This document shows, piece after piece, positions 17,293-29,654 of a DNA stretch of 64,000 nucleotides (the stretch's first letter is position 1; each line of letters opens with the position of its first letter). The stretch covers positions 1,359,855 to 1,423,854 of the forward strand of contig SCFE01000023.1 in the NCBI GenBank assembly GCA_004352715.1, read 5' to 3'. This DNA comes from Hofstenia miamia. Taxonomy: Eukaryota > Xenacoelomorpha > Acoela. Made by a program: the position numbers and the translations under genes. The notes below the pieces were generated by a model that did no database searches, had not been told where the DNA came from, and was given only the letters and a program-made list of their open reading frames with translations.

Positions 17293-20200
17293 NNNNNNNN
17301 NNNNNNNNNNNNNNNNNNNNNNNNNNNNNNNNNNNNNNNNNNNNNNNNNNNNNNNNNNNNNNNNNNNNNNNNNNNNNNNNNNNNNNNNNNNNNNNNNNNN
17401 NNNNNNNNNNNNNNNNNNNNNNNNNNNNNNNNNNNNNNNNNNNNNNNNNNNNNNNNNNNNNNNNNNNNNNNNNNNNNNNNNNNNNNNNNNNNNNNNNNNN
17501 NNNNNNNNNNNNNNNNNNNNNNNNNNNNNNNNNNNNNNNNNNNNNNNNNNNNNNNNNNNNNNNNNNNNNNNNNNNNNNNNNNNNNNNNNNNNNNNNNNNN
17601 NNNNNNNNNNNNNNNNNNNNNNNNNNNNNNNNNNNNNNNNNNNNNNNNNNNNNNNNNNNNNNNNNNNNNNNNNNNNNNNNNNNNNNNNNNNNNNNNNNNN
17701 NNNNNNNNNNNNNNNNNNNNNNNNNNNNNNNNNNNNNNNNNNNNNNNNNNNNNNNNNNNNNNNNNNNNNNNNNNNNNNNNNNNNNNNNNNNNNNNNNNNN
17801 NNNNNNNNNNNNNNNNNNNNNNNNNNNNNNNNNNNNNNNNNNNNNNNNNNNNNNNNNNNNNNNNNNNNNNNNNNNNNNNNNNNNNNNNNNNNNNNNNNNN
17901 NNNNNNNNNNNNNNNNNNNNNNNNNNNNNNNNNNNNNNNNNNNNNNNNNNNNNNNNNNNNNNNNNNNNNNNNNNNNNNNNNNNNNNNNNNNNNNNNNNNN
18001 NNNNNNNNNNNNNNNNNNNNNNNNNNNNNNNNNNNNNNNNNNNNNNNNNNNNNNNNNNNNNNNNNNNNNNNNNNNNNNNNNNNNNNNNNNNNNNNNNNNN
18101 NNNNNNNNNNNNNNNNNNNNNNNNNNNNNNNNNNNNNNNNNNNNNNNNNNNNNNNNNNNNNNNNNNNNNNNNNNNNNNNNNNNNNNNNNNNNNNNNNNNN
18201 NNNNNNNNNNNNNNNNNNNNNNNNNNNNNNNNNNNNNNNNNNNNNNNNNNNNNNNNNNNNNNNNNNNNNNNNNNNNNNNNNNNNNNNNNNNNAAAAAAAG
18301 CTACAAACTACAAATAAATGTGTGTGTGTGTCTATGTGTGTGGTGAGCTCAGTGTAAACAACCTGTATATGTGTTTAGCATGTTTGTGTCTCCGATTGTA
18401 TTTTGTCGATGTAAAAGTATGATTTTTAATGTTTTTCTAAANTAAAAATTTCTGCAAGTTTATATGTATAAGTTCTGTCCTAATCGGCTTAAGAGTCAAA
18501 GCAAATTTATTGCTGTAAATAAATGACAGTAAAAAAAGCTACAAACTACAAATAAATGTGTGTGTGTGTCTATGTGTGTGGTGAGCTCAGTGTAAACAAC
18601 CTGTATATGTGTTTAGCATGTTTGTGTCTCCGATTGTATTTTGTCGATGTAAAAGTATGATTTTTAATGTTTTTCTAAATTTTTTGTAATTTTTTCTATT
18701 CTTGTCTCATTTTCTAAATCATTCCAAATATTAGAGGCTGCTCGGTGAAAACTAGGATAGGAAATACTGCTACAAATAAACTTATGTCTTTCATTATTAT
18801 TATTATTATCATTTAAAATTTTTTGATCTGGAGCAGTCGTGTAGTTGATTTCTGTCTTGCAATTGTTCAAATTGTCCTCTCGTAATTTCACAGTATTCAT
18901 ATTTCTTGTGCATGCTAGAGGCGTTGGCGATGCGGTTAAAATAATGAACCCGAATGTATAATAAAAATTGCTATTGTAATTTTTCCATTAGAAATGAGAA
19001 TTATAATATTTCTTTTAAATTCCCTGACTAAGAGAAATGGAAACCAAATTATGTTGCAGTGGGAGAATGGAACATTTTTTAACCAGTGAGTCTAGCTTGA
19101 TTATCAATTAATTGTTTAATTAAGGTGCAGGCGGGGCTTTAGGAAACAGGGAGAGGCATTTCTGTCTTTGTGTTAAGAAAATTTTTAAATAACAAGTCAT
19201 TTTAACCTCTAATTTCTAATTAGAAAATTGTATGCATTGCTAACTTTAAATTTCTGGGATGACTCCCTTGTAACCATCAATATGAAAAATATTCGAAAAG
19301 CAAAGAAATATTTTGGCAAAATTCCTAATAAAGGGGGGGGCAGTGGCCCTCGGATGCCTCCTCCCTTAAGCCGCGCCTTTTTACGTGTTTCACAGTAAAT
19401 AATAATTTCCTGTCTTTCTTATTGGTTTGCTTAGAGAAGAATTTTTTCTTTTGGGGCATTGCCCCGCCCGATGCTCAAACCACACGTCTTTATAAATCTC
19501 AGACTTATAATGAAACCTTAAATTTTGGTCACTGGTATTTCAATAAGTAATAAACGCTCAAAATTTATGTCAAGGTGTGCGCAATATTATGTACACGTTT
19601 GTGAATATACCGAAAACCAGCATCGCGTACACCCCCAGTATATACGATGCGTTTTAATTTTCTATTTATGTTTTATACCTAACTCTAAGTAATTTTAGTC
19701 ATGTATTATTTATTATTGTTACTTTGAAAACAATTTAGCTAAAGTTATTATTTATTTTTTTCAAATAATATAATAATATAATTGACTTAATTGCCTCTAG
19801 CTATATTTATACCCAAATACGAAAAAAACAAATTTGTGAAAAATTTGGAATATCTCCTTTTTTATGATATCAAACGCATTACACCAGGTGTAATAATTTA
19901 CATATTAATCCTTGCCTAATACATCACGTGCATGGAAAGATTTGCATAATTTTCTGTCTCTCCTTTAAGGTGTTCGAAACACTTAAAGAAATGTGCGTGT
20001 GTTTTAAATTTTTGTTGGGGGAATCTTTCCTCCTGGATATGGATCTATCCATGTGGATTGGATTAGATCGGAAAATATCTGATCCATGGGAGGCCTGGTT
20101 TTCTGATATGTTATTGATCGACATTTTGGCATTTAAATTACTGTATAGTATTACCAAGCAACATTAATTAAACGAGTAGTGTCCTTTATGATTCGATTGA

Positions 20201-20905
20201 ATGTTCTCAATATACTGCGAAATACAGTTTTAACAATATGTATATACTCAAACCTCTGCCGCGTATATAAGTAATATAGGAAACTATGTTTGTTCTAAAT
20301 ATATGGATTTCCTATTGGGTAATGTTTATCCCACTTCAAGTTATCTTGTATATGCAAGCCCAAAAGGTACCATGTCACCATGCATTGTAATTGCATTATT
20401 AATACAATGACTACTGCATTTATTTGTAAATAGTTGAAAATACACTTCGCCTGAGATAGAGAACAGAGGCGTTTTACTAATCTGTATAATAATTATGAAA
20501 TTATTGTTTATATTAAATACAGTAGCCTAGAATCATATTTTGGTAAGTTTTAGCATTCTTTTCAATGCTAAGATTGATATTTACAATGCTAACTGCAGGA
20601 GAAGTAAAATCATTGGGCCTTCTTGTGTAACTACTACTTCTATTGGAATGAACTCAGAGCATATCTTTTCTTTAACATATCGAGTAAATTGTCTCCAATT
20701 AACCATATTATTGGTGTCAATAACGGTGATACATGAATGGAATTTAGTAAATCATTAAGGAAACTGTGTAAAATGCGGAAGAATATTTTAATAATGTTAA
20801 AATACCACTTCTTTTTTTTGAAAATCAAAAGCTTCTGTATACTATAAATTGTATTGTATGTAAAAGTCTATAGATAGATTTGTGTGCAAACTGGATCTCT
20901 TTGGA

Positions 20906-22100
20906 TAGCTCTAGAAGCATATATTTCTAATTTTTCAAAAGTGTTTGTTTATATTCTAAGACTAAGGGAGCATTGTCTTGACATGATCCCATACAAGCTG
21001 TGTGATTCATGGTTAATTTTGCAGTGTGTGTCTACGAATTATGACATGTTCTCCATCATCCTAAAACGCGTTTCCTTGATTGAATTTTATCAAACATGAT
21101 GCATCCATTACAAAATGTATTATGTGTCAATTATATTAGATGCGTAAGGAACACATGTAAAACTCTTTGAAATCACCATATCTTCAACCTATGCACTTTT
21201 TGGTTGTATCTATAGGGGAAATCCAATTTGCCAATTGTATAATTTAAAAACACTACTTATTCCTTGAAAAAGAAAAAAAGGGTAAGTGATGCAATATTGT
21301 GAGAACCTATTTGTGCATCACAGATGTTTATCAGTATTTACTCTTTGATGAGAAAGTGCGTTGCTCTTGAAGTATAGTTACACTTGGCTTTCTTTGCTGA
21401 CCTCATCGAGTTTATTACTTTCAAAATGCTCAAAGCACTTATGCATTGATGCGTTTCTAATATAATTTCTTCTTTTCAACTCTGAAGCAAAAAATCACAG
21501 CTTTGTGGGCATATCCTTTGTTTCAAAGCAGGAATTAATCATTTATTGTCTGAAGCTTTGAATTAAGCAATACTAATATAGCTCAGTTATATCCAATAGT
21601 TGTATAAAACATTCATTGACATCATTTTAGTTCTTCTTGTCCAAAGCCGATAATATGTCTTGAATTTTTTTTAATTAGGGTTTATCGTTTACCTTAATGA
21701 AGAACATTTCGTGGCCCTAGAGCAAAAGTGTCACATTTTCACGTTTTTTACTTTTTTGCCGCGTTGATCAGTTTTCATGACTTACTTTGTTTCTAGAACC
21801 TCAGTTTGGGTTTTACCCATAATAGAGACGGTTATCTTGTGCAAAAGTGTAACATGTTCACTCAAAAAGTTTTTTCTGTGGGATTTAATAAACACATAAA
21901 CATGTATATCTCAAAACTGAAATTTTGCACTTGTTACACTTTTGCATTAGGCCCATGATTTTATCTTAAATGATTATTTATTACGTTCATTTCTCCGCTT
22001 CGGTTTACACTAATAATATAATGGATTAGACATGATAATGCATTATTGTTTACTAGAATTCAGCATCATTTACATTAATTAATGCAAATATAAAAGCATG

Positions 22101-22138
<38 letters not shown>

Positions 22139-22456
22139 NNNNNNNNNNNNNNNNNNNNNNNNNNNNNNNNNNNNNNNNNNNNNNNNNNNNNNNNNNNNNN
22201 NNNNNNNNNNNNNNNNNNNNNNNNNNNNNNNNNNNNNNNNNNNNNNNNNNNNNNNNNNNNNNNNNNNNNNNNNNNNNNNNNNNNNNNNNNNNNNNNNNNN
22301 NNNNNNNNNNNNNNNNNNNNNNNNNNNNNNNNNNNNNNNNNNNNNNNNNNNNNNNNNNNNNNATATATATATATATATATATATATATACATTTGTGTTT
22401 GCGCGGGAAACAATACATTGACTAATATATATATATGTGATTTCGCTGTGTTTTAG
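20906..22456 (+). other. Last intron of the E3 ligase gene
   Basis: I see no gene in it. At about 21712-21957 there is an imperfect inverted repeat: GGCCCTAGAGCAAAAGTGTC on the left, and TTACACTTTTGCATTAGGCC on the right. It may be a 245-bp MITE. A (TA)n run flanks an N run (22139-22362). Confidence 0.6.
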
Positions 22457-22507
22457 GAAAAGATGCTTTATGCTGTTGAAGAAACTGAAGGATTTGGACA
22501 AGAATAG
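22457..22507 (+). CDS. E3 ligase last coding exon
   Basis: Acceptor GTTTTAG ends at 22456. The exon encodes EKMLYAVEETEGFGQE and then TAG. It joins in phase to ...YDQLK of the C-lobe exon. The YAxEETEGFGQE ending is the conserved C-terminus of WWP1/WWP2/ITCH/NEDD4 ligases, where the phenylalanine near the end is needed for ubiquitin chain synthesis. An AATAAA at 23323 is one possible poly(A) signal; the 3' UTR length cannot be fixed from sequence. Confidence 0.96.
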   Translation, partial: EKMLYAVEETEGFGQE

Positions 22508-24239
22508 TAATTGAATATCATTCAAAATGGTGCTTCCTTTTAGTGAGCCACGCACTTGTGGCAGTTGTTCAGAGCTATTTGTGTTTAATTTAAGAATTTT
22601 TAATTATTTGTATGAATAGTAAAATTTATGCTAGTTTCCACTACGAAATAATATATTTTTAAGAATTATTTAAAGAACAATTTCATAAAATTTATCTCAT
22701 TATATACTTCTCAATTTAATCATGTATGCGCGCTTTTGTGTGGGGTTGCATTTTTTTAATCAATCTTGAAATGGAATATTTTTGGTGAAGAAAAACGTTA
22801 ATTTTTAAAGTATTAATATTGGTTACTGTAAAAAACATATACAAAATATTAACAAAATATATACAGAAGGCACAAGTAAAAATTATTCAATTACATTTAT
22901 GTTCAATGTTTCAATTTGCGTTGGTAATATCATATACTACTAACTAGTTCTGTATGGTAATATAGTTTGCTTTAATACATTGAAATTCCAATAATTCAGC
23001 CCCCATTGTTTATAAATATTTAGTTTATAATCAAAAATATAACTTAGATATATAAAATGAAGAATTTGTTTCATTTTTTTAGTGTAAATTGTCGTTTTAT
23101 TAATTGTCATTGTGGTGTCCAAAATTGTCCCTTAAAATATTAATTTGTTTCGGGTTCTTATTAAATCGAGTTATCTTCAGATTGCAAAACTTGAAAAATT
23201 TACAAGACCTTCTTTTTCTCTAACAAGACATTCGATATTTATCCAAGGTTTACTTGGACATTTGCGTAAATTTGTTGACCGGTGGAAATTAACTACTTTC
23301 TCTGGGCAGTAGAAATTTAAGTAATAAAGAATAATGTACAAACATTTTCAAATATATCTTATATGAGCTAAAGACTAGAGCGCAGTATTCAAATGTTAGA
23401 GTTCATTTTAACATTTTTAGAGAGCTCATATTTTAATTCATGTAACATTTTCTGTAAACAATATTAATCTAAGGGTGTAGTATGGAAGTTGATAACGTAA
23501 AAAAATATGAAGTTTTCTACTGCAGCAATTATCAATCCATTGAACTAAATTTACATTGTTAAAGTATTTTAAAAGTGTATAAATCAAATTAAATAATTTT
23601 GAATTATTAAAACAAATGCTATAGGATGGACTTTTGCTCTATAGCAAAACTTAAGTTCAATGCCCTTCTACATGTATCTGTCTCTAAAGACAAACCATGT
23701 TCTATTTCAAAGGCCAATTGGTAAAAAGCTCTTGTGGTAGCTTGCACCTAGCCTTTTAATTCATTCCTCACTGTTGAGTTGTAGAAACGAGTTGGCTACA
23801 TGTAGTGCTGGAATCGTATCCATTCTTACAGAAATTTTCGTTTTATGCTTGTGCCCAAAGTAAAATGCGTATAAATTATTTTGTTTTTCTAAATTTATCA
23901 ACTTGCATATTAAACTAATAGAAAATTTTGTTTCTTGAACAATTTAATTAATTATTGAAAGAATTTGCCTCCAAAACCATTTCATTCATACAAGTTTAAT
24001 CTAAGATGCCTTTTACATTCCAGGAAAAATTTATAGATTTTCGTGACATGCGGCTTTGTCGCTGAATTTTTTTAGATTTCCTGTCGTAAAATTAAGGCAC
24101 AGTTCCAACCCTAGTCACATGAAGAAGAAGAAATATCTATATTCAGAAATTGTTTAAATAATATATAATACTATAAAATTTACAAAATATTCATCAAATT
24201 ACATATTTTTATATATTTTTTTATAATAAAAACGTCAAG
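22508..24239. other. No gene seen; 3' UTR and intergenic DNA
   Basis: AT-rich sequence with no recognisable coding region, transposon end or RNA gene. Part of it must be the 3' UTR of the E3 ligase gene. Confidence 0.6.
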
Positions 24240-24450
24240 GAATTTACAATTAAGAATTAAAGAACACAAAATTCATTCGACCATCTCTGATCATTTAAAG
24301 AACTGTAATATGAAATTTACATAAGATAAGATAAGAGATTCTATAAAATTTTATGCAAGGCAATTGATAATTTTCAACTAAGCATCATTGAATCAATTTA
24401 TATAGAATTAAAGGAACCAAGCTTAAACAAAAAAGATGAATATAAATAAG
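24240..24450 (+). pseudogene. Penelope-like GIY-YIG fragment interrupted by TAAGA repeat
   Basis: The + strand reads LRIKEHKIHSTISDHLKNCN and, after a break with AAGATAAGATAAGA, FQLSIIESIYIELKEPSLNK. Both parts match the second half of the GIY-YIG endonuclease found intact at 56793-57083 (RTKEH..STISKHLKNC, I..SI.I....PSLN.K). The short GATAA repeat in the middle looks like a LINE tail inserted and largely lost, or slippage. Confidence 0.6.
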
Positions 24451-24703
24451 ATAAGATAAGATACAAACTAAATTTACCGAAAATATTATATAAAAATATG
24501 TAATTTGATTAATATTTTGTAAATTTTATAGTGGGAAACTTTTTGAAAATGGCAGCGGCATGCCGAAACATGTTAAAATAAATGATGCGTTTCTTTTTTA
24601 AATTCATATATAAACTCAAGAATTTTAAATAAATAATACTGTTAACCATTCTGAAAGCGTCAAAAAAATAAATACAAATAAAATAAGACAAAAAAATTAC
24701 ATT

Positions 24704-24782
24704 ACGTGAACAAATTACACTACATGAACAAATTACACTTTACATGAACAAATTACACTTACATGAACAAATTACACTTCAT
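24704..24782. repeat. 19-bp minisatellite at the LINE junction
   Basis: ACATGAACAAATTACACT is repeated four times, starting at 24704 (with ACGTG), 24722, 24742 and 24761, so the spacing is 18-20 bp. The unit comes from the RT sequence (HEQIT region) of the LINE that follows. Confidence 0.85.
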
Positions 24783-26197
24783 TTAAATCATCATAAACTA
24801 TGGTCCAAATCACAATTTGGTTTCAGAAAAAATTATTCAACATCAGACGCACTTATACAAACGACAGAAAAATGGAGAGCACTATTAGACTCTAATAAAT
24901 TTGTTGCTATTGCCTGTCTTGACCTCTCAAAAGCATTCGATTCTATTAATCATGATATATTAATAAGAAAATTAAAAAATATTGGTTTTTCTCTTAACAG
25001 TGCTCACCTTATATCTAATTACTTAAGTAATAGACTTCAGCGAGTTAAATTAAATGATACTTTTTCAAATTGGTTGTCTGTCAATAATGGTGTACCTCAA
25101 GGAACCATACTAGGTCCCCTGCTATTTAATATTTATGTGAATGACATGAGGGAAATTACGGACTGCGAAATAACACAATACGCCGATGATACATCTATTT
25201 ACTTTGGAAATAAATCCTTAGATAAAGTTGTAAAAGTTATTGAATCGAATTGTATAAAATTGAGCAACTATTTTAACATGCATAGATTGCGTATTAATAC
25301 GAAAAAAACTGAATTTTGCATAATGCAACCTTTTAGAAAAAAACGGACATCTCCGACTATTCAATTAATTTCAATAATTCATCTGTTGTACCTGTTAATA
25401 AGTTTAAATATCTAGGAGTAATAATAGATTCAAATCTTAATTTCACGTCGCAAATAAATACTATTATTAAAAAAATGGCTATAGGTATTAGAAAGATATC
25501 CCATGTTTCCAAACAGTTACCCCCAATTGCAGAAATTCAAATGTTTCATGCATTTATGATGAGTAATTTAAACTATGCTAATATCTTATATACTAATGTA
25601 CACAGCCAAATGTTAAAAAAGCTTCGAGTTCAACTAAAATGGGCATTAAATGTTTGTAATAAAAACTCTTCTAAAACAAAAGAATATATTTCTAAATCTA
25701 TTCTTTTTCCACAAGAGTTAATTATTTACAATATTATTATTTATTTCTTCAAATTCATAAAGAAAATACCACCCTACAACGAGATATCATTCTCATTTTC
25801 AACAGATTGTCTGAAGCAAAATAAACGAACAAAAAACTAAATTTAATAAAAATATCATGAGTCAATCCTTTATTAATACTGCAGTTTATAACTGGAATAC
25901 ATTGCTAAAAGAAATGAAAATAATAGACAACCTTAAAAAATTCAAAAAAGAATTAAAATTATTATTTCTCAAACAAAAGTTTATATCAGGTAGATCATGG
26001 ATAGGATTTAAATTTTATAATAACGATTATACAATAAATCGAAATTAGTAAGCTATCCGTAGTCAGTGTTGTTTTATTTATTTCATTTTTGTTATTATTC
26101 ATTTTTTTGTACATAGTAGCACGGATTTCTATTATAGAAATCCGCAGTAAAATATTGTAAAAAATTCAAATGAATATAGATTATCTTATCTTATCTT
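24744..26197 (+). mobile_element. 5'-truncated CR1/L2-like LINE, reverse transcriptase
   Basis: RT domain reading SQFGFRKNYSTSDAL, CLDLSKAFDSINHDILIRKL, NGVPQGTILGPLLFNIYVND and QYADDTSIY; YADD is the catalytic motif. A frameshift near 25410 separates it from KYLGVIIDSNLNF..., MAIGIRKISHVSKQLP, and later the C-terminal SFINTAVYNWNTLLKE and GYKFYN-like end (ISGRSWIGFKFYNNDYTINR). Stops at about 25415, 25840 and 26048 show it is dead. The 3' UTR has a perfect 10-bp hairpin at 26122-26144 and ends in a TTATC repeat (26181-26197). The element lacks the endonuclease, so it is 5'-truncated at or just before the minisatellite. Confidence 0.88.
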
Positions 26198-26234
26198 AAA
26201 CAAGAAATATGTACAAATAATAATAAACTTGGGT

Positions 26235-26530
26235 TATGGCGCTAATAATTTCTATTAATAGAGTAATCAGGATTGTAAAATTTATAACCTCGCCATTTCA
26301 GTCTTTTTATATTAAAGGTGCAAAAATATTTTTTAATATCAATCTTAAACTTTTTTAAATTATTTGTTTGATGTATTTTTGGTAATATATTCCATATAAT
26401 TATAGCTGTGTTTAGAAAAGAGTTTTTCATTATTTGCTTTTATACCCGATTGGTTCAATTAAATACGTTCTTTTGTTTTGTTTATTATTTTTTCGGAAAG
26501 AAAGTCATTTTTGTTATATAGGAAAGTATT
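26235..26530 (-). mobile_element. LINE 3' fragment, tail-to-tail with the previous one
   Basis: The - strand frame reads MKNSFLNTAIIIWNILPKIH, then LKKFKIDIKKYF and KWRGYKFYNPDYSINRN, the same C-terminal block as in the LINE at 24744-26197. It lies in the opposite direction, starting about 40 bp after that element's tail. Confidence 0.75.
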
Positions 26531-26649
26531 ATTTATTATTTTGAAGAATTTCTTTCATACATTTATATAAATATAACATTGTGGATGTAGAAATGAATTT
26601 GAAATTTTTCTGTAATCATTATTCTCATTAAAGCTATGATAGTAGTTAT

Positions 26650-26890
26650 ATCTGAATCCGCCTGTTCCACTTTTTTCTGATTGGTCAAAAGGGGATAGAA
26701 GCATGTTCCACTGATTCATGGTCTGCGTTAGGTCGTGGTTATTGACGAGGGGTGTTGTAGTGACGTCAGTAGTTAAGACCAGCGCAAACCCTTCCTTTTG
26801 GGACAACCTGAAGTTCTCGCAACACCCGTGGCTATTTGCCATGTGGAATGGAAGTGATTCTATTGGACGAAATATTTTTGACAAAACTAA
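26650..26890. promoter_or_regulatory. GC-richer island with CRE and CCAAT motifs
   Basis: This stretch has several CpGs and a higher GC content than its neighbours. It contains a full CRE palindrome TGACGTCA (about 26761) and ATTGG boxes at about 26678 and 26862. No gene starts next to it that I can recognise, and it may instead be part of an unknown repeat. The promoter reading is a guess. Confidence 0.2.
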
Positions 26891-26999
26891 ATTAAACAAA
26901 TTATTGTTTTGACAATATGTTCAGACCAAAGTCGGAATTTTTTATTTCTAGAATTTAGGCAAACTGATATTTCTGATGAAAAATGTCGCTTAAGGCACA

Positions 27000-27280
27000 T
27001 TTGTTGTAACAATGTTTAAACATGCAACACTGTTTCGAAGAAAATAATTCATAGATCGAAAACCCAAATATTTCAAATGAAAAAATGTGTTATTTGCATT
27101 AGAGTGTATTTCCAGACATATTAATATTGATCAAAGCAAATATGCAATGGGTAAAAAACAGCAATTTCTTTAACAATTGTGTATATATCATATTAAATGT
27201 AAAATCACACATTACTTAATGACTCCATGTGATGTAGTTCTTAAGACGTGTTTGTTGTAACAATGTTTAATCATGCAACA
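27000..27280. repeat. Direct repeat pair, about 250 bp apart
   Basis: TTTGTTGTAACAATGTTTAA followed by (A/T)CATGCAACA occurs at about 27000 and 27250. The flanks differ. I see no gene in 26900-27660. Confidence 0.65.
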
Positions 27281-27667
27281 AGGAATATAATTGATAGAGG
27301 TGAAACTTGCTTTCTGGTAATATACAAATACAAAGTGGAGAAATATTTTGCTAAACTTAAACACTATACTTGCATGAAATAGACGTACATTTTCAAAAAC
27401 AAGATAGAAATATCCACCAAACTTAATAACAAGCATATGAAATATACTATTGATAAATCAATAAACAATTGAAATGTCTGATATACATGACAAAGGCAAG
27501 TTTGATTTCACCAATATCCAAAATAGAAAATGGCATAAATATTTACCATGCTTAGGCATTACATATGAAACTAACCGTATTGTATATGAGCTGTTTTTGT
27601 GCATACTGAATTGTTGTGCAGAGCTTCACCGCATCTAGCAAATTTTCACAGAGATATTATCATTTAT

Positions 27668-28815
27668 TTTAAGATAAGATAAGATAAGATATTTTTTATT
27701 CAGAAAAATATTGACAATTAAAAACTGATAATTTATCTGAATGTAGAATAAATTACAGTTTTGTCTTGTCTTAAACACGTATGTGGGTTTTACCACGTAC
27801 GTTTATTAAATATTATTATTAATATTTATCTTTACTTGGAAATATTTTTCGATTCCACTTTTTAAACAAGTATGTAAATTATTTTTACTTGGAAATATTT
27901 TTCGATTCCACTTTTTAAACAAGTATGTANNNNNNNNNNNNNNNNNNNNNNNNNNNNNNNNNNNNNNNNNNNNNNNNNNNNNNNNNNNNNNNNNNNNNNN
28001 NNNNNNNNNNNNNNNNNNNNNNNNNNNNNNNNNNNNNNNNNNNNNNNNNNNNNNNNNNNNNNNNNNNNNNNNNNNNNNNNNNNNNNNNNNNNNNNNNNNN
28101 NNNNNNNNNNNNNNNNNNNNNNNNNNNNNNNNNNNNNNNNNNNNNNNNNNNNNNNNNNNNNNNNNNNNNNNNNNNNNNNNNNNNNNNNNNNNNNNNNNNN
28201 NNNNNNNNNNNNNNNNNNNNNNNNNNNNNNNNNNNNNNNNNNNNNNNNNNNNNNNNNNNNNNNNNNNNNNNNNNNNNNNNNNNNNNNNNNNNNNNNNNNN
28301 NNNNNNNNNNNNNNNNNNNNNNNNNNNNNNNNNNNNNNNNNNNNNNNNNNNNNNNNNNNNNNNNNNNNNNNNNNNNNNNNNNNNNNNNNNNNNNNNNNNN
28401 NNNNNNNNNNNNNNNNNNNNNNNNNNNNNNNNNNNNNNNNNNNNNNNNNNNNNNNNNNNNNNNNNNNNNNNNNNNNNNNNNNNNNNNNNNNNNNNNNNNN
28501 NNNNNNNNNNNNNNNNNNNNNNNNNNNNNNNNNNNNNNNNNNNNNNNNNNNNNNNNNNNNNNNNNNNNNNNNNNNNNNNNNNNNNNTACTATTTTCACGG
28601 ATTTTTACTACTTTTGTGACATTATTCGAAGACGATTCAGATTTAGAAAACTCAATACATGTAATGCAGTGGTCAGAAAAAGGGCATTCAGATGAGTAAA
28701 AACTATATGATGCATTGTTTGTTTCGGCAAGCACAATGTAATCAATTAGCGTGGTACTTGATGATGCGATTCTAGTCGGCAGTGTTGCTTTAGCCAACTT
28801 TATAATTGAAAGCAT
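27668..28815 (-). mobile_element. LINE: endonuclease end, gap, 3' UTR and tail
   Basis: This is the 3' half of the element that begins near 30532. On the - strand, LPTRIASSSTTLIDYIVLAE and CPFSDHCITCIEF are the last blocks of an APE-type endonuclease, with the catalytic S-D-H motif present. The frame then enters an N run (27930-28586), where the RT would be expected; at 657 bases as drawn, the gap is too short for a full RT. On the far side are a 54-bp tandem repeat (27833-27929), an imperfect 9-bp hairpin (27778-27801) and the tail, seen on the + strand as AAGATAAGATAAGATA (about 27670). Confidence 0.8.
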
Positions 28816-28867
28816 TTAATATTAGGTCAATTTTGCACTGTTCATTAGTATTAAAGTAATTTAGGTT

Positions 28868-29633
28868 CTAGTCTCCAAGTAGCATTAAATCTTTATTTTC
28901 AGAACAAGCTGAAGATAATTCGTCTTCTAATTGCTGAATAAACAGATTAGCAAATTTCTTGTTTGGACAGTAAGATACATTTAACAACTGCTTTTTAAAT
29001 TGAGAATTTTTTATTGGATTATTAATTTCTACACATAGACTTTCAAAATTAGATGTTAGATTATTCCCAATATCATTGCGTTGTTTTGGATTAAATGACT
29101 TTGGTATTAGAAATAGAACTCCACCACCTTTTGTTTTACCTAATGGATTGCTGGATAATTTGTCTCTCCTAAATACTGTATATTTTTCGCTGTTAAAAGA
29201 CCACATACTATCAAGATCGTCAATTTTTACCCAAGTTTCCGAAATAGCTAAGATGACATCATTTTTAAAGCTTGAAATTAATTGTTTATATTCAACATTT
29301 TTGCTGCTAAGATTTTGAAAGTTCAAATGTAAGTAGTTAACAGAATTTGTGATTCCATTTAGCTTTTTAAAGAAAGATTCGAAAGTTAAAATCGGACCTG
29401 GATTTGTTTCAATACCATATACAGTTAATAAAAGGAAATATATAATAGCAGTTATTAGTTTCTTTTTAATGCTGATAACAATAGCGAAAATGGGATTGAG
29501 CGAAACAACAAAATTTTTACTTTTACTAAAAAAAGATGCTTTATGGATATGAAGATAGAAAGGTGTTGGCAAAATTGAATCGAATTCACAAGTGTTGTGA
29601 GTACCAATGAGATATATAACAGCAAATAGTAAA
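28868..29633 (-). mobile_element. LINE ORF2 N-terminus: 2A-like motif and APE endonuclease
   Basis: The - strand frame contains, after a hydrophobic N-terminal stretch, GIETNPGP (29393-29416). That is close to the D-x-E-x-N-P-G-P signature of 2A ribosome-skipping peptides, but with Gly in place of Asp. The APE endonuclease follows: YLHLNFQNL, ILAISETWV (the catalytic E-T block), KGGGVLFLIPKSFNP, ESLCVEI and LLNVSYCPN, ending LMLLGD. A frame break separates it from the SDH block further downstream. A 12-base N run interrupts the start (29640-29651). 2A-like sequences at LINE N-termini are known in CR1/L2-like elements of several invertebrates. Confidence 0.82.
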
Positions 29634-29654
29634 ATTTTTNNNNNNNNNNNNCTT

